DNA from: Bacteroidales bacterium
GTDB lineage: Bacteria > Bacteroidota > Bacteroidia > Bacteroidales > UBA10428
Length of the DNA stretch: 46,006 bases
Reading direction: 5' to 3'
NCBI GenBank assembly: GCA_016935615.1
Contig: JAFGQO010000046.1
Coordinates: 1-46,006, forward strand
This document shows, one piece after another, positions 36,367-45,030 of this stretch. Position 1 is the stretch's first letter; each line of letters opens with the position of its first letter. The notes below the pieces were generated by a model. It ran no database searches and was not told the DNA's origin. It saw only the letters and a program-made list of their open reading frames with translations. The position numbers and the translations under genes are program-made.

Positions 36367-38322
36367 ATGAATTGTATACAAAAAATATTCCCGGCTATCT
36401 TGTTGGCATCATGGCATTTTTTGAGTGCCTATGCCGGTATTACGGATTCGATCCATAGCATACCTGAAATTCAGATAAGGGCAGATCGTCTTGAACAGTA
36501 CCTCATCGGCTCGTCTGTTCAGCAAATTGATTCACAGGTCCTTCAAAATTACCAGTCACAATCTCTTGCCGAATTACTTGCTTGCCAGTCGCTGGTATCT
36601 GTAAAAACATACGGCCCGGGTGGTGTTGCAGGTATTTCTCTTCGTGGCGGAGGTTCTCATCATGCTTCAGTGATCTGGAATGGGATCAACATTCAGAGTC
36701 CCATGCTTGGTGAAGTAAATTTTTCCACTTTGCCGGTCAGTTTTATCGACAAGGCATACATTCAATACGGAGGAAGCACCACACTGTTTGGATCAGGAAC
36801 TGCTACCGGGGGGATTCATATGTTGGATGTCTTACACCTGGACGGCGGACTCCAGGCTGATATTTCCACCTATGCGGGAATCAATCATCCATATGCCGAA
36901 AGTAGCAGTTTCGGTATCAGCGATAATATTCAATCGGCTAAAATCAGTTATAGCGGAAAAAGATGGGCAAGTTCACTGAAATTCTTTGTTCATAATAACA
37001 AGAATGATTTTGACTATCGCAATACCGAAAAAGCGAATGACCCATATGAAAGACAGGAACACGCCAGCTATAGTCAATTCGGTATTGCACAGTCGAACAA
37101 AATAATTCTTTCCGGAAAATCGATGATCGGAACCGATTTATGGTTGTTGCAACACCACAGTGAAGTCCCCTCGCTTATGAGCAATTATGACCCCGGGGTA
37201 AGCAATCAAAAAGACAGAAACATGATGTATTCCATGTATTACAAATACTTTGGAACCAGGCTAAAAGTAAAAATTCAAACCGGAGGTTTTTACAATCAGA
37301 TTCTTTATGAAGATCCGCGTTTAGATCCGCCGGTGACGGATAACAAATCTTTTAGCAGCGTAAATATCGGGGAATTTTCCTATGACCTTTTCTCAAGCCT
37401 GAAACTCGGATTTGTATTAGAGTATAAGAATGAAAGAGGATTATCAGAATATTATAACGGGTGGAAAACAAGGAATATTATCAGTCCTGTATTTTCCATT
37501 CTCTGCAAGAACCAACATATATCAATTGTTGCCAATGTGCGCAAAGAACATGCCGATGGCAATTTCATCCCTCTTGTATATTCTTTTGGACTTGATCTGA
37601 AGCTATTTTCAGAATTACACTTTAAAGGCAGTCTTTCAAAAAATTACACATTGCCCACTTTCAATAACCTATACTGGGAATATGATGGCTTTTCAGAGGG
37701 AAATCCCGATCTGCTGCCCGAAACAGGATGGTCATATGAAACAGGTATATATCATACCCTCAAGGGAAATAATTTCCTTCTCAATACAAGTGTAGTATTG
37801 TTTCAGAATACTATTTCAAACTGGATTCAATGGCTTGCGGATAGCAACGATATATGGAAGCCTCAAAACATTATGGAAGGAGTAACCAAAGGCATTGAAT
37901 TCGATGCCTGTGCCACAGCAAAAATCAGCCGGATAAAATTAACATTGAAAGGACGATATGGTTATACGTCGGCCGAAGTGCTGAAATCAAGCGAAGAAAG
38001 TATACAGCCAGGCAGGCAAATGTTCTATATACCGAAACATCAGGGATATGGCAGCATAATCATTACCTACAAGAGTTTTCTTACCGAATATACCCAGAAT
38101 TTTGCAGGCAAACGAAATTTTGATCATGCGGGAGGTACACTTGATGCTTACACAATCGGCAATCTCATACAACAGTATACAATCCCGATACATCCAAAGA
38201 TCAGGATTGTGGCCTTTGCTAAAATTAATAACCTGTGGAATACTGAATACGAAATAAAACACTCATACGCTACTCCGTTACGCCAATATATTTTCGGTAT
38301 TAAATTTTTGTTTAACCAATAA
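36367..38322 (+). CDS. btuB: TonB-dependent vitamin B12 receptor, BtuB-like
   Basis: A 651-residue outer-membrane receptor. The ATG at 36367 gives a signal peptide (MNCIQKIFPAILLASWHFLS), preferred over an in-frame TTG 21 bases upstream. The plug (about 35-150) has SLAELLACQSLVSVKTYGPG and GISLRGGGSHHASVIWNGI; the barrel ends RQYIFGIKFLFNQ. It is preceded by a cobalamin riboswitch and followed 11 bases later by a BtuG-like beta-propeller lipoprotein, as in Bacteroides B12 uptake loci. Ligand assignment rests on the riboswitch and context rather than on receptor motifs. Periplasmic BtuF and BtuCD genes are not in this window. Confidence 0.88.
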   Translation: MNCIQKIFPAILLASWHFLSAYAGITDSIHSIPEIQIRADRLEQYLIGSSVQQIDSQVLQNYQSQSLAELLACQSLVSVKTYGPGGVAGISLRGGGSHHASVIWNGINIQSPMLGEVNFSTLPVSFIDKAYIQYGGSTTLFGSGTATGGIHMLDVLHLDGGLQADISTYAGINHPYAESSSFGISDNIQSAKISYSGKRWASSLKFFVHNNKNDFDYRNTEKANDPYERQEHASYSQFGIAQSNKIILSGKSMIGTDLWLLQHHSEVPSLMSNYDPGVSNQKDRNMMYSMYYKYFGTRLKVKIQTGGFYNQILYEDPRLDPPVTDNKSFSSVNIGEFSYDLFSSLKLGFVLEYKNERGLSEYYNGWKTRNIISPVFSILCKNQHISIVANVRKEHADGNFIPLVYSFGLDLKLFSELHFKGSLSKNYTLPTFNNLYWEYDGFSEGNPDLLPETGWSYETGIYHTLKGNNFLLNTSVVLFQNTISNWIQWLADSNDIWKPQNIMEGVTKGIEFDACATAKISRIKLTLKGRYGYTSAEVLKSSEESIQPGRQMFYIPKHQGYGSIIITYKSFLTEYTQNFAGKRNFDHAGGTLDAYTIGNLIQQYTIPIHPKIRIVAFAKINNLWNTEYEIKHSYATPLRQYIFGIKFLFNQ

Positions 38323-38333
38323 TCCAAATCACT

Positions 38334-39431
38334 ATGTCAAAAAAAATTTTTTCAGCTCTCGTTGTTTTATTGCTTATTTCTTTATGTAGTTTGTTTTCCT
38401 GCAATGAAGATCCGGAGGAATTTATACCGGATATTGAACCCGGCGATACAATTCCAAACGGAGCATTTATTTCCTGCGAAGGAAGTTTTGGCTCAGGAAA
38501 TGCATCTGTTAGTTTTTACAATTACCAGACAGATAGTACGTACAATACTGTTTTCCAAAATGTGAATGATCGTTCTGTCGGAGATGTATTGCAATCTGTT
38601 ACAGTGCATGATACAAATGTTTACCTTGTTGTAAATAATTCCGGTAAGGTTGAAATAGTTAATGCGGCTGATTTTGCAGAAAAAGGAGTCATTACCGGTG
38701 TTTCAATGCCAAGATACCTGGTTGCCAAAGAAAGTACCGGATACATAAGTTGCTGGGGAGACAATTCAGTGAAAACGGTCGATCTGAATACAAATGAAAT
38801 CACCGGATCGATCACAGCCGCATCCGGCCCTGATAAAATGATCATTCAAAACGACAAACTCTATATAGCCAACTCCGGTGGCTGGGGAGTTGATTCTTTG
38901 ATCACTGTTGTTAACCTGAATACGAATCAGGTTATCAGGAATATCGAAGTAAAATATGCCCCGGTTGATCTGGTTGCAGATCCTCAGGGAGACATCTGGG
39001 TACTTTGTTTCGGAAAAATTATCTACGGCCCCGAAGACCCTTATCCCATTCTTGAAGAAACAGCATCGAAACTGTATAAAATTGATACGGAAACCGATCT
39101 TGTTGTAACGGAACAAACACTTTTTGATACAGAACATCCAATGCATCTCGAAATTGACGATTCAGGGGTATTGTATTTTGGAGGTGGTTATACCTTTGCC
39201 GGAATTTATAGTCTTGAAGTAAATCCTGATCCTGAAATGCCGGTTAAAATTGTTGACGGCTATGCCTATGGTCTCAATATTGATCCGAATACCAATGAAC
39301 TTTTTGTGACCTACGCCCCTTCCTATACTTCTGCGGGGATCCTGACCAGGTATTCAACCGAAGGTTTGGAACTGGGATCGTATGAATGCGGCATAAGTCC
39401 GAATGGATGTGCATTTATTCATGGCGAGTAA
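38334..39431 (+). CDS. BtuG-like beta-propeller surface lipoprotein
   Basis: A 365-residue lipoprotein (lipobox SLFSC, Cys23) with an acidic linker followed by repeated four-stranded blades of YncE/DUF5074 type: VGDVLQSVTVHDTNVYLVVN, KVEIVNAADF, SVKTVDLNTNEI, LITVVNLNTNQVI and YKIDTETDLVV. In Bacteroides, BtuG is a seven-bladed surface propeller that captures cobalamin with very high affinity and lids BtuB. The pairing directly after a riboswitch-controlled BtuB-like gene supports the same role here. Sequence identity to BtuG itself was not measured. Confidence 0.78.
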   Translation: MSKKIFSALVVLLLISLCSLFSCNEDPEEFIPDIEPGDTIPNGAFISCEGSFGSGNASVSFYNYQTDSTYNTVFQNVNDRSVGDVLQSVTVHDTNVYLVVNNSGKVEIVNAADFAEKGVITGVSMPRYLVAKESTGYISCWGDNSVKTVDLNTNEITGSITAASGPDKMIIQNDKLYIANSGGWGVDSLITVVNLNTNQVIRNIEVKYAPVDLVADPQGDIWVLCFGKIIYGPEDPYPILEETASKLYKIDTETDLVVTEQTLFDTEHPMHLEIDDSGVLYFGGGYTFAGIYSLEVNPDPEMPVKIVDGYAYGLNIDPNTNELFVTYAPSYTSAGILTRYSTEGLELGSYECGISPNGCAFIHGE

Positions 39432-39472
39432 TGATTTCAATAACCAATCATCTCAGAAAGAGGTTGTCTGAA

Positions 39473-39576
39473 AAGTCTTTGTGTGGCTCTGTGTTTGCTC
39501 TGTGCAACTTTGTGGTATAACTTAAATTGCTCTGCCACAGAGATTCACAGAACAGACACGAAGTTACACAGAGTAA
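39473..39576. repeat. Imperfect inverted repeat of CTCTGTG/CTTTGTGG words
   Basis: A left arm (about 39473-39520: TTTGTGTGGCTCTGTGTTTG, then CTCTGTGCAACTTTGTGG) and a right arm (about 39530-39576: TGCTCTGCCACAGAGATTC, then ACAGAACAGACACGAAGTTA) pair imperfectly over about 45 bases. It lies between the BtuG-like gene and the rtcB gene end, so it may form a transcript-ending hairpin for both strands. It is related in wording to the repeat at 18-116. Confidence 0.55.
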
Positions 39577-39633
39577 AAAACCTATTCTTTATATTATTTT
39601 ATTTGCTTTTCAGCCAGTTTCTTTCTTCAGACA

Positions 39634-40803
39634 CTATCCTTTAATAACAGCCAGGGGTGTCAGCTCTACCTGTATTTCCACCAGGTCATCCTGGTTTTTC
39701 ATCACCTCATCGATGTCTTTGTATGCGCCGGGGGCTTCATCCAGGTCGCTTTGGTGCCTGATTGCATGAATAATCCCCAGCTTGTCCAGTTTTTCTTTTT
39801 CTTCCTTCAGATCAAGTGTCCGCTGGGCCTGCTTTCTTCCCATCACCCTTCCCGCACCGTGCGAACTGCTGGTAAAACTTTCTTTATTCCCCAATCCCCG
39901 CACAATATAACTCTTCGTGCCCTGCGAACCGGGTATGATCCCCTGTTCCCCTTCCTTAGCACTTGTTGCCCCCTTCCGGTGCACCAGCACATTTTTTCCG
40001 AAATGATTTTCCCTGGCAGCATAATTGTGTGCGATATTAATGAAACGCAGTTCTGAATAATCCTGTCCGAATTCATCATGAAATACCGATTGTATATTCC
40101 GTATCATCAGTTTCCGGTTGGCAAAGGCAAAATCGACGCAATACTGCATTTCAGCCATGTACTGTTTGGCTTCCGGCACTTCAACCGGCAGAAACGCGAG
40201 GTCAACCGATCGGGGGACATCACTATGCCATTGTTCATTAAGCATTTTTGCTGTCTGGTTATAGTATGCCGCGACTTTGTGACCTATGTTCCTGCTTCCG
40301 GAATGTACCATGATCCAGATGTGCCCGTCGGATCCCTTCTGTATTTCGATAAAATGATTCCCTCCCCCCAAAGTGCCGATCTGCTCCCGGGCATTTTCAA
40401 ACTCCTGGTCGACAATACCATTGGCAAACAGATTGCCTGATGAAGGCATCAGGGAGATATCCTGCTTTTGTTTGTGATGTTTAAATCCCAGGGGAACCAG
40501 CTTCCGTATTTCACTCATTAATTTCTTTAACTGTTTTTCCTGTATGGCATCGAGAGATGTTTTTACCGCACACATTCCGCACCCGATATCCACACCTACG
40601 GCATTCGGGACAATTGTATTTTCAGCAGCCATCACCCCGCCAATGGGCATTCCGTAGCCTTCATGCGCATCGGGCATGATGGCTATATGACGAAATGCAA
40701 AAGGCAAATTGGCAATGTTCCTGGCCTGTTGCATCGCTCCTTCCTCCATGCTATCCAGCCAGAGTTTAACGGGAATCCTTTCCGAAGTAATAACTTTTTT
40801 CAT
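39634..40803 (-). CDS. rtcB: RtcB-family RNA ligase
   Basis: A 389-residue enzyme of the RtcB family, which joins RNA 2',3'-cyclic phosphate (or 3'-phosphate) and 5'-hydroxyl ends using GTP and Mn2+. The metal-binding motif GVDIGCGMCAVK is at residues 70-81, with GGGNHFIEI, MVHSGSRNIGH, HNYAARENHF, VHRKGAT and the SSSHGAGR segment (His315, in the region of the guanylylated His). The C-terminus DEAPGAYKDIDEVM is typical. The length is slightly below that of E. coli RtcB. No rtcA, rtcR or archease gene is nearby, so it stands alone. Confidence 0.93.
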   Translation of the reverse strand: MKKVITSERIPVKLWLDSMEEGAMQQARNIANLPFAFRHIAIMPDAHEGYGMPIGGVMAAENTIVPNAVGVDIGCGMCAVKTSLDAIQEKQLKKLMSEIRKLVPLGFKHHKQKQDISLMPSSGNLFANGIVDQEFENAREQIGTLGGGNHFIEIQKGSDGHIWIMVHSGSRNIGHKVAAYYNQTAKMLNEQWHSDVPRSVDLAFLPVEVPEAKQYMAEMQYCVDFAFANRKLMIRNIQSVFHDEFGQDYSELRFINIAHNYAARENHFGKNVLVHRKGATSAKEGEQGIIPGSQGTKSYIVRGLGNKESFTSSSHGAGRVMGRKQAQRTLDLKEEKEKLDKLGIIHAIRHQSDLDEAPGAYKDIDEVMKNQDDLVEIQVELTPLAVIKG

Positions 40804-40957
40804 AAGGATCTTACTATGGTTCGTACTGCAGAATAATTACATACAGATTTTTATACAAAGGTAAAATTTGAAAGACTATTCCCTGTTCCGTATTTTTAAA
40901 TTTTTAAAATTACTTTGCAGAATTAATTGCTATCTTTTAGGGCCATTTAATTGTAAC

Positions 40958-41941
40958 ATGATGTACAAAATATGCCTGGTCAGAATTCTTTTTTCTTCCC
41001 TGGTATGTGTTTATGCCACCACCAACTATGCTCAGACCTTTACTGTTTCCGAAGGAAAGTTGCTGGATGCAAACGGGAAGGAATTTATCATTCGCGGAGT
41101 AAATCACCCGCATGTCTGGTTTCTTAAAGAATCCCTGAAATCGCTTGATCGTCTTGCGGAACTGAATGTCAATTGTGTCAGGATCGTATGGGAATCGGAT
41201 GGCAAAGCGAAGGATCTTAAAAAAGCAATTGACCGTTGTATCAGATTGGAGATGATCCCCATGGTGGAACTGCACGATGGAACAGGGAATAAAACAATCC
41301 ATAAATTAATGGAGTTGGTAAATTACTTCATGCGTGATGATATTAAAAAGATCCTTTTGCAATACGAAAAATATCTTTTGCTGAACATAGCCAATGAATG
41401 GGGAGATCATACCATGAAGGGAGATTACTGGAAAACCGGTTACATACAGGCAATTGATTCGTTGCGATCTGCCGGGTACAAAACTACCATCGTCATCGAT
41501 GCCCCCGGCTGGGGACAGGATATTTATGCCATCTGCGAGTACGCAGATGAACTGACCGGGCATGATCCGGAAAAAAACCTGCTTTTTTCGGTTCACATGT
41601 ATTATTCATGGAATGATGCAAAAAAAATTGAAACCGAACTGCAAAAGGTTCATGCTGAAAAAATACCATTGATCATCGGAGAGTTCGGCTACAATTATAA
41701 CGAGGGGAAAAACAACCTGAAATGTGTTGTGGATCATACTGCAATACTTCGCAAATGCCAGGAACTCGGCATAGGGTATATTCCATGGTCATGGACCGGC
41801 AACAATGAAGCAAACAAATGGCTTGATCTTGCTGAATATGAAGATTGGAAAACTCTCACCTGGTGGGGAAAAGAGATCTTTGAAAGTGAAATTGGCATAA
41901 CCCGTACGGCAAAGAAAGCGACTGTTTTTCATTCCGAATAA
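40958..41941 (+). CDS. Secreted glycoside hydrolase, GH5-like
   Basis: The ATG at 40958 (or the next codon, 40961) gives a signal peptide ending ATTNYAQ; the longer TTG-start frame adds an unconvincing 30 residues. The mature protein, about 300 residues, has the TIM-barrel cues of GH5/clan A glycosidases: GVNHPHVWF early, NVNCVRIVW, IANEWGDH (acid/base Glu), HMYYSW and the nucleophile-type IIGEFGY, then SWTGNNEA. This shape is shared by mannanases and endoglucanases, and the substrate cannot be fixed from the sequence. No sorting domain or SusCD pair is adjacent. It is probably periplasmic or secreted. Confidence 0.85.
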   Translation: MMYKICLVRILFSSLVCVYATTNYAQTFTVSEGKLLDANGKEFIIRGVNHPHVWFLKESLKSLDRLAELNVNCVRIVWESDGKAKDLKKAIDRCIRLEMIPMVELHDGTGNKTIHKLMELVNYFMRDDIKKILLQYEKYLLLNIANEWGDHTMKGDYWKTGYIQAIDSLRSAGYKTTIVIDAPGWGQDIYAICEYADELTGHDPEKNLLFSVHMYYSWNDAKKIETELQKVHAEKIPLIIGEFGYNYNEGKNNLKCVVDHTAILRKCQELGIGYIPWSWTGNNEANKWLDLAEYEDWKTLTWWGKEIFESEIGITRTAKKATVFHSE

Positions 41942-41981
41942 CAACAGAATTGTAAACACAATGATCTCATAAGACATAAAA

Positions 41982-42006
41982 AAACCGGATAGAGTATATC
42001 CGGTTT
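41982..42006 (-). terminator. Intrinsic terminator for the small secreted-protein gene
   Basis: A perfect 10-bp stem AAACCGGATA/TATCCGGTTT surrounds a 5-base loop. On the minus strand it is followed by a run of T residues (the A-run at 41976-41981 plus the stem end). It lies 20 bases beyond the stop of the minus-strand gene at 42026. It may also serve the convergent GH5-like gene in the other direction, with a weaker T-run. Confidence 0.85.
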
Positions 42007-42025
42007 AGCTGATCAATGGTTCAAT

Positions 42026-42382
42026 TTACTTAACGGTATAGAACTGCATTTTCTTAACCTCCTGTGCAGGGTTTTCAGTCATAGACTGCAATTCCGTAAG
42101 TTTTTCATTGAGCACTTCCTGGTTACAAATCCTGCTATCTCCATGTTGATATGCATGGTATATTAATTTCACCTCATCGAGCGAGCAGGTTCCGATCAGA
42201 TCGAAAAAAGTTATTGTTTGCTCATCATACTCAACAGCATTGAAATTTTCGATCATCGTATGATTGATTATTACTTTCGTGTCGGTTCCCTTCGTTTTGT
42301 TTTCCGGATTGTCCTTTGAATATACCATCATGGAAGACAATATAATCAATAGGATAAGAAACACTTTTTTCATTGCAGACAT
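42026..42382 (-). CDS. Small exported protein, unknown function
   Basis: A 118-residue protein. Met4 (42373) gives a cleaner signal peptide, MKKVFLILLIILSSMMVYSK. The mature part is about 95 polar residues with two Cys (TCSLDEVK and RICNQEV) that could form a disulfide, and helical spacing in QEVLNEKLTELQSM. No family is recognised. It has its own terminator, and two Crp/Fnr-like palindromes lie 100-140 bases upstream of the start, so it appears independently regulated. Confidence 0.65.
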   Translation of the reverse strand: MSAMKKVFLILLIILSSMMVYSKDNPENKTKGTDTKVIINHTMIENFNAVEYDEQTITFFDLIGTCSLDEVKLIYHAYQHGDSRICNQEVLNEKLTELQSMTENPAQEVKKMQFYTVK

Positions 42383-42481
42383 ATATTTGATTTCACTTCA
42401 CCAGGGTATACTGCCAGTTCTTAAATAGTGTTCCCAATACTTGACTGGTCACTGAAATTTTGTAACGAAATACTCTATTTT

Positions 42482-42520
42482 GGTGATGAATATCACCGCT
42501 TACAAGTGACAATCGTCACC
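42482..42520. promoter_or_regulatory. Tandem Crp/Fnr-type operator candidates
   Basis: Two palindromes, GGTGATGAATATCACC (42482-42497) and GTGACAATCGTCAC (42506-42519), both fit the (G/T)GTGA-N6-TCAC(C/A) layout of Crp/Fnr-family sites. Their centres are 23 bases apart, about two helical turns. They precede the secreted-protein gene that starts at 42382 on the minus strand and follow the corrinoid gene stop (42568). A Crp/Fnr-family protein is not encoded in the window. Confidence 0.5.
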
Positions 42521-42567
42521 ATTAAAAAACAAAGGATATTAAAGCAGATCCCAGAAAATCCAACGGG

Positions 42568-43236
42568 TCAGGCAATATATTTTTTCAAATAATCCACCGC
42601 TCCCTGGGGATCGGGAGAATAATGATCCGCCCCTATCCGGGTACAAAAATCAGTATTCACAGGAGCTCCGCCAACAAGTATTTTTGTGTCTTTATGAGAG
42701 GTTTTGATCTCGGCTACGATTTTTTCCATATTGGACATAGTCGTAGTCAATAAAGCAGACAATCCGACAACGGCATGAGGATTTTCATTTATGGCACGCA
42801 TAAATTTTTCAGCCGGTACATCTACCCCGAGATCAACAATGGTCCATCCTCCGCCTTCGATCATCATGGAGACAAGATTTTTCCCGATATCATGCAAATC
42901 GCCAAGAACAGTGCCAATAATTAAAGTACCTCTTGTTTTCACATCCCCCGACTGAAAATAAGGTTTCAGGTGAGACATTGCTGCGCTCATTGCTTTTGCT
43001 GCTATCAGCATCTGAGGAACAAAAATTTTTTTCTCTGAAAATTTTTGACCCACTTTTTCCATGGCAGGAATCAGTGCTTCGGAAAGAATGGCTTCCGGAG
43101 AGATCCCTTCCTGAAGTGCCTGTGAAGTTAACTCATAAGCTCCAATCCGACCTTTAAACTGGGGAGGAAAAGGAGAATTTATATCCACTTTCCCCAGTTC
43201 CACACATTCTGAAATTTTTGTGATTATAGATTCCAT
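42568..43236 (-). CDS. Corrinoid (B12-binding) methyltransferase protein
   Basis: A 222-residue protein of the MtaC/MtbC/MttC-like class, carrying a cobalamin as methyl carrier. The N-terminal cap region (about 1-95) is helical (PEAILSEALIPAMEKVGQKF). The B12-binding Rossmann domain (about 100-222) has GDLHDIGKNLV, with the axial His115, VVGLSALLTTTM and VGGAPVN. Such proteins normally work with a methyltransferase that supplies the methyl group, often encoded alongside, but none is present here. The divergent neighbour is an AraC regulator. The substrate is unknown. The B12 uptake locus in the same window may supply its cofactor. Confidence 0.9.
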   Translation of the reverse strand: MESIITKISECVELGKVDINSPFPPQFKGRIGAYELTSQALQEGISPEAILSEALIPAMEKVGQKFSEKKIFVPQMLIAAKAMSAAMSHLKPYFQSGDVKTRGTLIIGTVLGDLHDIGKNLVSMMIEGGGWTIVDLGVDVPAEKFMRAINENPHAVVGLSALLTTTMSNMEKIVAEIKTSHKDTKILVGGAPVNTDFCTRIGADHYSPDPQGAVDYLKKYIA

Positions 43237-43358
43237 TATTTTCTGCGATTTCCTGGGAGCCCAAAGTTATCCCTGTGAAATCTGATATACTACAACTTTA
43301 TTAACCTATTCTGATGCTATTTTAACATAATTGATATATTTATACAAAATAAGATTAG

Positions 43359-44228
43359 ATGACAGAGATCCTTGAACAAATAAAGATGAAGCCTGACGAA
43401 TCATTTTTCATTGGTGTTTTTCAGGATACCATTGACAAAAGCATCTGGCATTATCACCAGGAATATGAACTGAGCTTTATAACCGAAGGAACAGGAAAAA
43501 GGATTGTAGGTGATTCCATTGAAGAATTTTATCCTGGTGATTTAATATTCATTGGTCCGCGTCTTCCCCATGTTTGGATCCCGGAAAATCCTGAGATAAA
43601 TTTTTCGTCCGGAAGAACCCTTGAATCAGTCTACATGTTGTTTAACGAAACGATCGTACCTCCGCCATTGATATCACTTCCGGAATTTACACAGGTCAGA
43701 AAAGCCATGTTGCTATCGGAAAGAGGAATAAAAATTACGGGAGATACTTTAATGGAAGTCAGTGAGATCATGTTACAGCTTCCTTATCTCGATAAATTCA
43801 CACGCCTTATAAACTTTTACAGGATCATGAAGATCATCGGTGGCAGCAATTCACTGGAAATGCTTGCAAGTGAAGATTACATGAAAACCAGGTTTGAATC
43901 AAAGAACGAACGGATCATCAAAATTCATGAATACCTGATGAAAAACTACCGCGAAGACATTGATCTGAATTCCATTGCCGGTCTTGTAAATATGGCCCCC
44001 GGTTCCGTATGCCGGTTCTTTAAGACCCTTACGGGAACAACCATTTTTGAATATGTAAACAAGATCAAAACCGACTATGCATGTAAAATGCTAATGAATA
44101 CCGATCTGCATATCACAGATATCAGTTACGATTGCGGTTTTAACAATCTCAGTCATTTCAACAAGCAATTCAAAAATCATTGCGGGAAAACTCCTACAGA
44201 ATTCAGAAAGCAGTTTGAGAAATTATAA
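43359..44228 (+). CDS. AraC-family transcriptional regulator with cupin domain
   Basis: A 289-residue regulator. The N-terminal part (about 15-100) is a cupin-like sensor (IWHYHQEYELSFITEGTG, FYPGDLIFIGPRLPHVW). The C-terminal AraC domain (about 190-288) has two helix-turn-helices, including LNSIAGLVNMAPGSVCRFF and ITDISYDCGFNNLSHFNKQF. The cupin suggests sugar or small-molecule sensing. It diverges from the corrinoid gene across about 120 bases, a typical arrangement for a regulator and its target, although the GH5-like gene is also a candidate target. Confidence 0.9.
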   Translation: MTEILEQIKMKPDESFFIGVFQDTIDKSIWHYHQEYELSFITEGTGKRIVGDSIEEFYPGDLIFIGPRLPHVWIPENPEINFSSGRTLESVYMLFNETIVPPPLISLPEFTQVRKAMLLSERGIKITGDTLMEVSEIMLQLPYLDKFTRLINFYRIMKIIGGSNSLEMLASEDYMKTRFESKNERIIKIHEYLMKNYREDIDLNSIAGLVNMAPGSVCRFFKTLTGTTIFEYVNKIKTDYACKMLMNTDLHITDISYDCGFNNLSHFNKQFKNHCGKTPTEFRKQFEKL

Positions 44229-44330
44229 AATCAATTTTTGTTTGACTTCAATGGGTAAATTGAAGTAATTTAGAATATTCGTTAACAGGAAGTTTAATTT
44301 ATTCACTCAATCACCAAAATTTATAATACC

Positions 44331-44789
44331 ATGAAAAAATGCAGATTATGTAAACAAGACATTGAAGACGATGCCAAAAAATGCGATAAATGTGGTTCCT
44401 ATCAAACTTACCTTGGCAGGTTTGTTCACATAGGGATACCCATTATTTCTGTTTTACTGGCACTGGTATCCTGGGGACAAACATACCTTGAGAACCAGGC
44501 AAAAAAGGATGCTATTGAAGGAGAGAAAGAAGCCACTGAAATAGCCGCTGTGGCAGAAGAACAAAAGGAAGTAGCCTATGTAGAAAGAGAAATCGCTTTG
44601 AAAAAGGCCGATCAATACAATGAGGCCCTTGTCCAGATCGAAGAAGACGTGAATTCTATGAAGCAAATGAATGTGCACTTCCCCGAGAACCTTCAAAGAC
44701 TGAATACCATCACCAAAAAGATCGAACTATCCAGAGAACAGGTAAGGAACCTGGACGAAAGACCGGTTCGCAGGCCGGTGGAGGAATAA
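44331..44789 (+). CDS. Zinc-ribbon membrane protein with coiled-coil tail
   Basis: A 152-residue protein. The N-terminal zinc ribbon has CRLC (Cys4/Cys7) and CDKC (Cys18/Cys21). One hydrophobic helix follows (about 32-52, IGIPIISVLLALVSWG). The remainder is a charged coiled coil (about 55-140) rich in Glu and Lys, ending RPVRRPVEE. The layout suggests a membrane-bound scaffold with the ribbon in the cytoplasm and the coil outside, or the reverse. No named family is recognised and no partner gene is adjacent. Confidence 0.75.
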   Translation: MKKCRLCKQDIEDDAKKCDKCGSYQTYLGRFVHIGIPIISVLLALVSWGQTYLENQAKKDAIEGEKEATEIAAVAEEQKEVAYVEREIALKKADQYNEALVQIEEDVNSMKQMNVHFPENLQRLNTITKKIELSREQVRNLDERPVRRPVEE

Positions 44790-44796
44790 AGCAGGT

Positions 44797-44822
44797 TCCG
44801 CCTTCGCCAGGGCTTCGTCGGA
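44797..44822 (+). repeat. Degenerate palindromic repeat (TTCGCCAGGGCTTCG core)
   Basis: TCCGCCTTCGCCAGGGCTTC with the flanking TCGTCGGA forms an imperfect hairpin. The 15-base core differs at one position from the copy inside the B12 riboswitch (36178-36205), so the two belong to one family. It lies eight bases past the zinc-ribbon gene stop. Confidence 0.55.
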
Positions 44823-44887
44823 CGCAGTGGGTAGTTGGGTTATTGGCTTATTTGATGAGTTGATGAGTTGAGATCGGGGTGCATCTT

Positions 44888-44910
44888 TGCTGGCGCAGAA
44901 TTGTATTCCG
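44888..44910 (+). repeat. TGCTGGCG hairpin repeat, copy 1
   Basis: TGCTGGCGCAGAATTGTATT with CCG after it contains a small hairpin with a TGT loop (AGAAT TGT ATTCC, one mismatch). Two more copies lie just after the FISUMP gene at 45865-45880 and 45893-45918. Confidence 0.55.
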
Positions 44911-45030
44911 TTTTATTGTTAAACTACACTTAGCAGGGGGATTTTTCGTCAAACTATTTATGGGGCTAATACACTTGTATATGTATATTCTATTTTTTAT
45001 ATTGCAACGAATATGATATAATAAAATACA

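Larger units (their letters stand above)
44790..45030. other. Intergenic stretch with several repeats
   Basis: Between the zinc-ribbon and FISUMP genes lie the palindromic repeat at 44797-44822, a short tandem TGATGAGT pair (about 44856-44870), and one copy of the TGCTGGCG hairpin repeat (44888-44910). The last 100 bases are AT-rich and probably carry the FISUMP gene promoter, which I cannot pinpoint. Confidence 0.5.
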
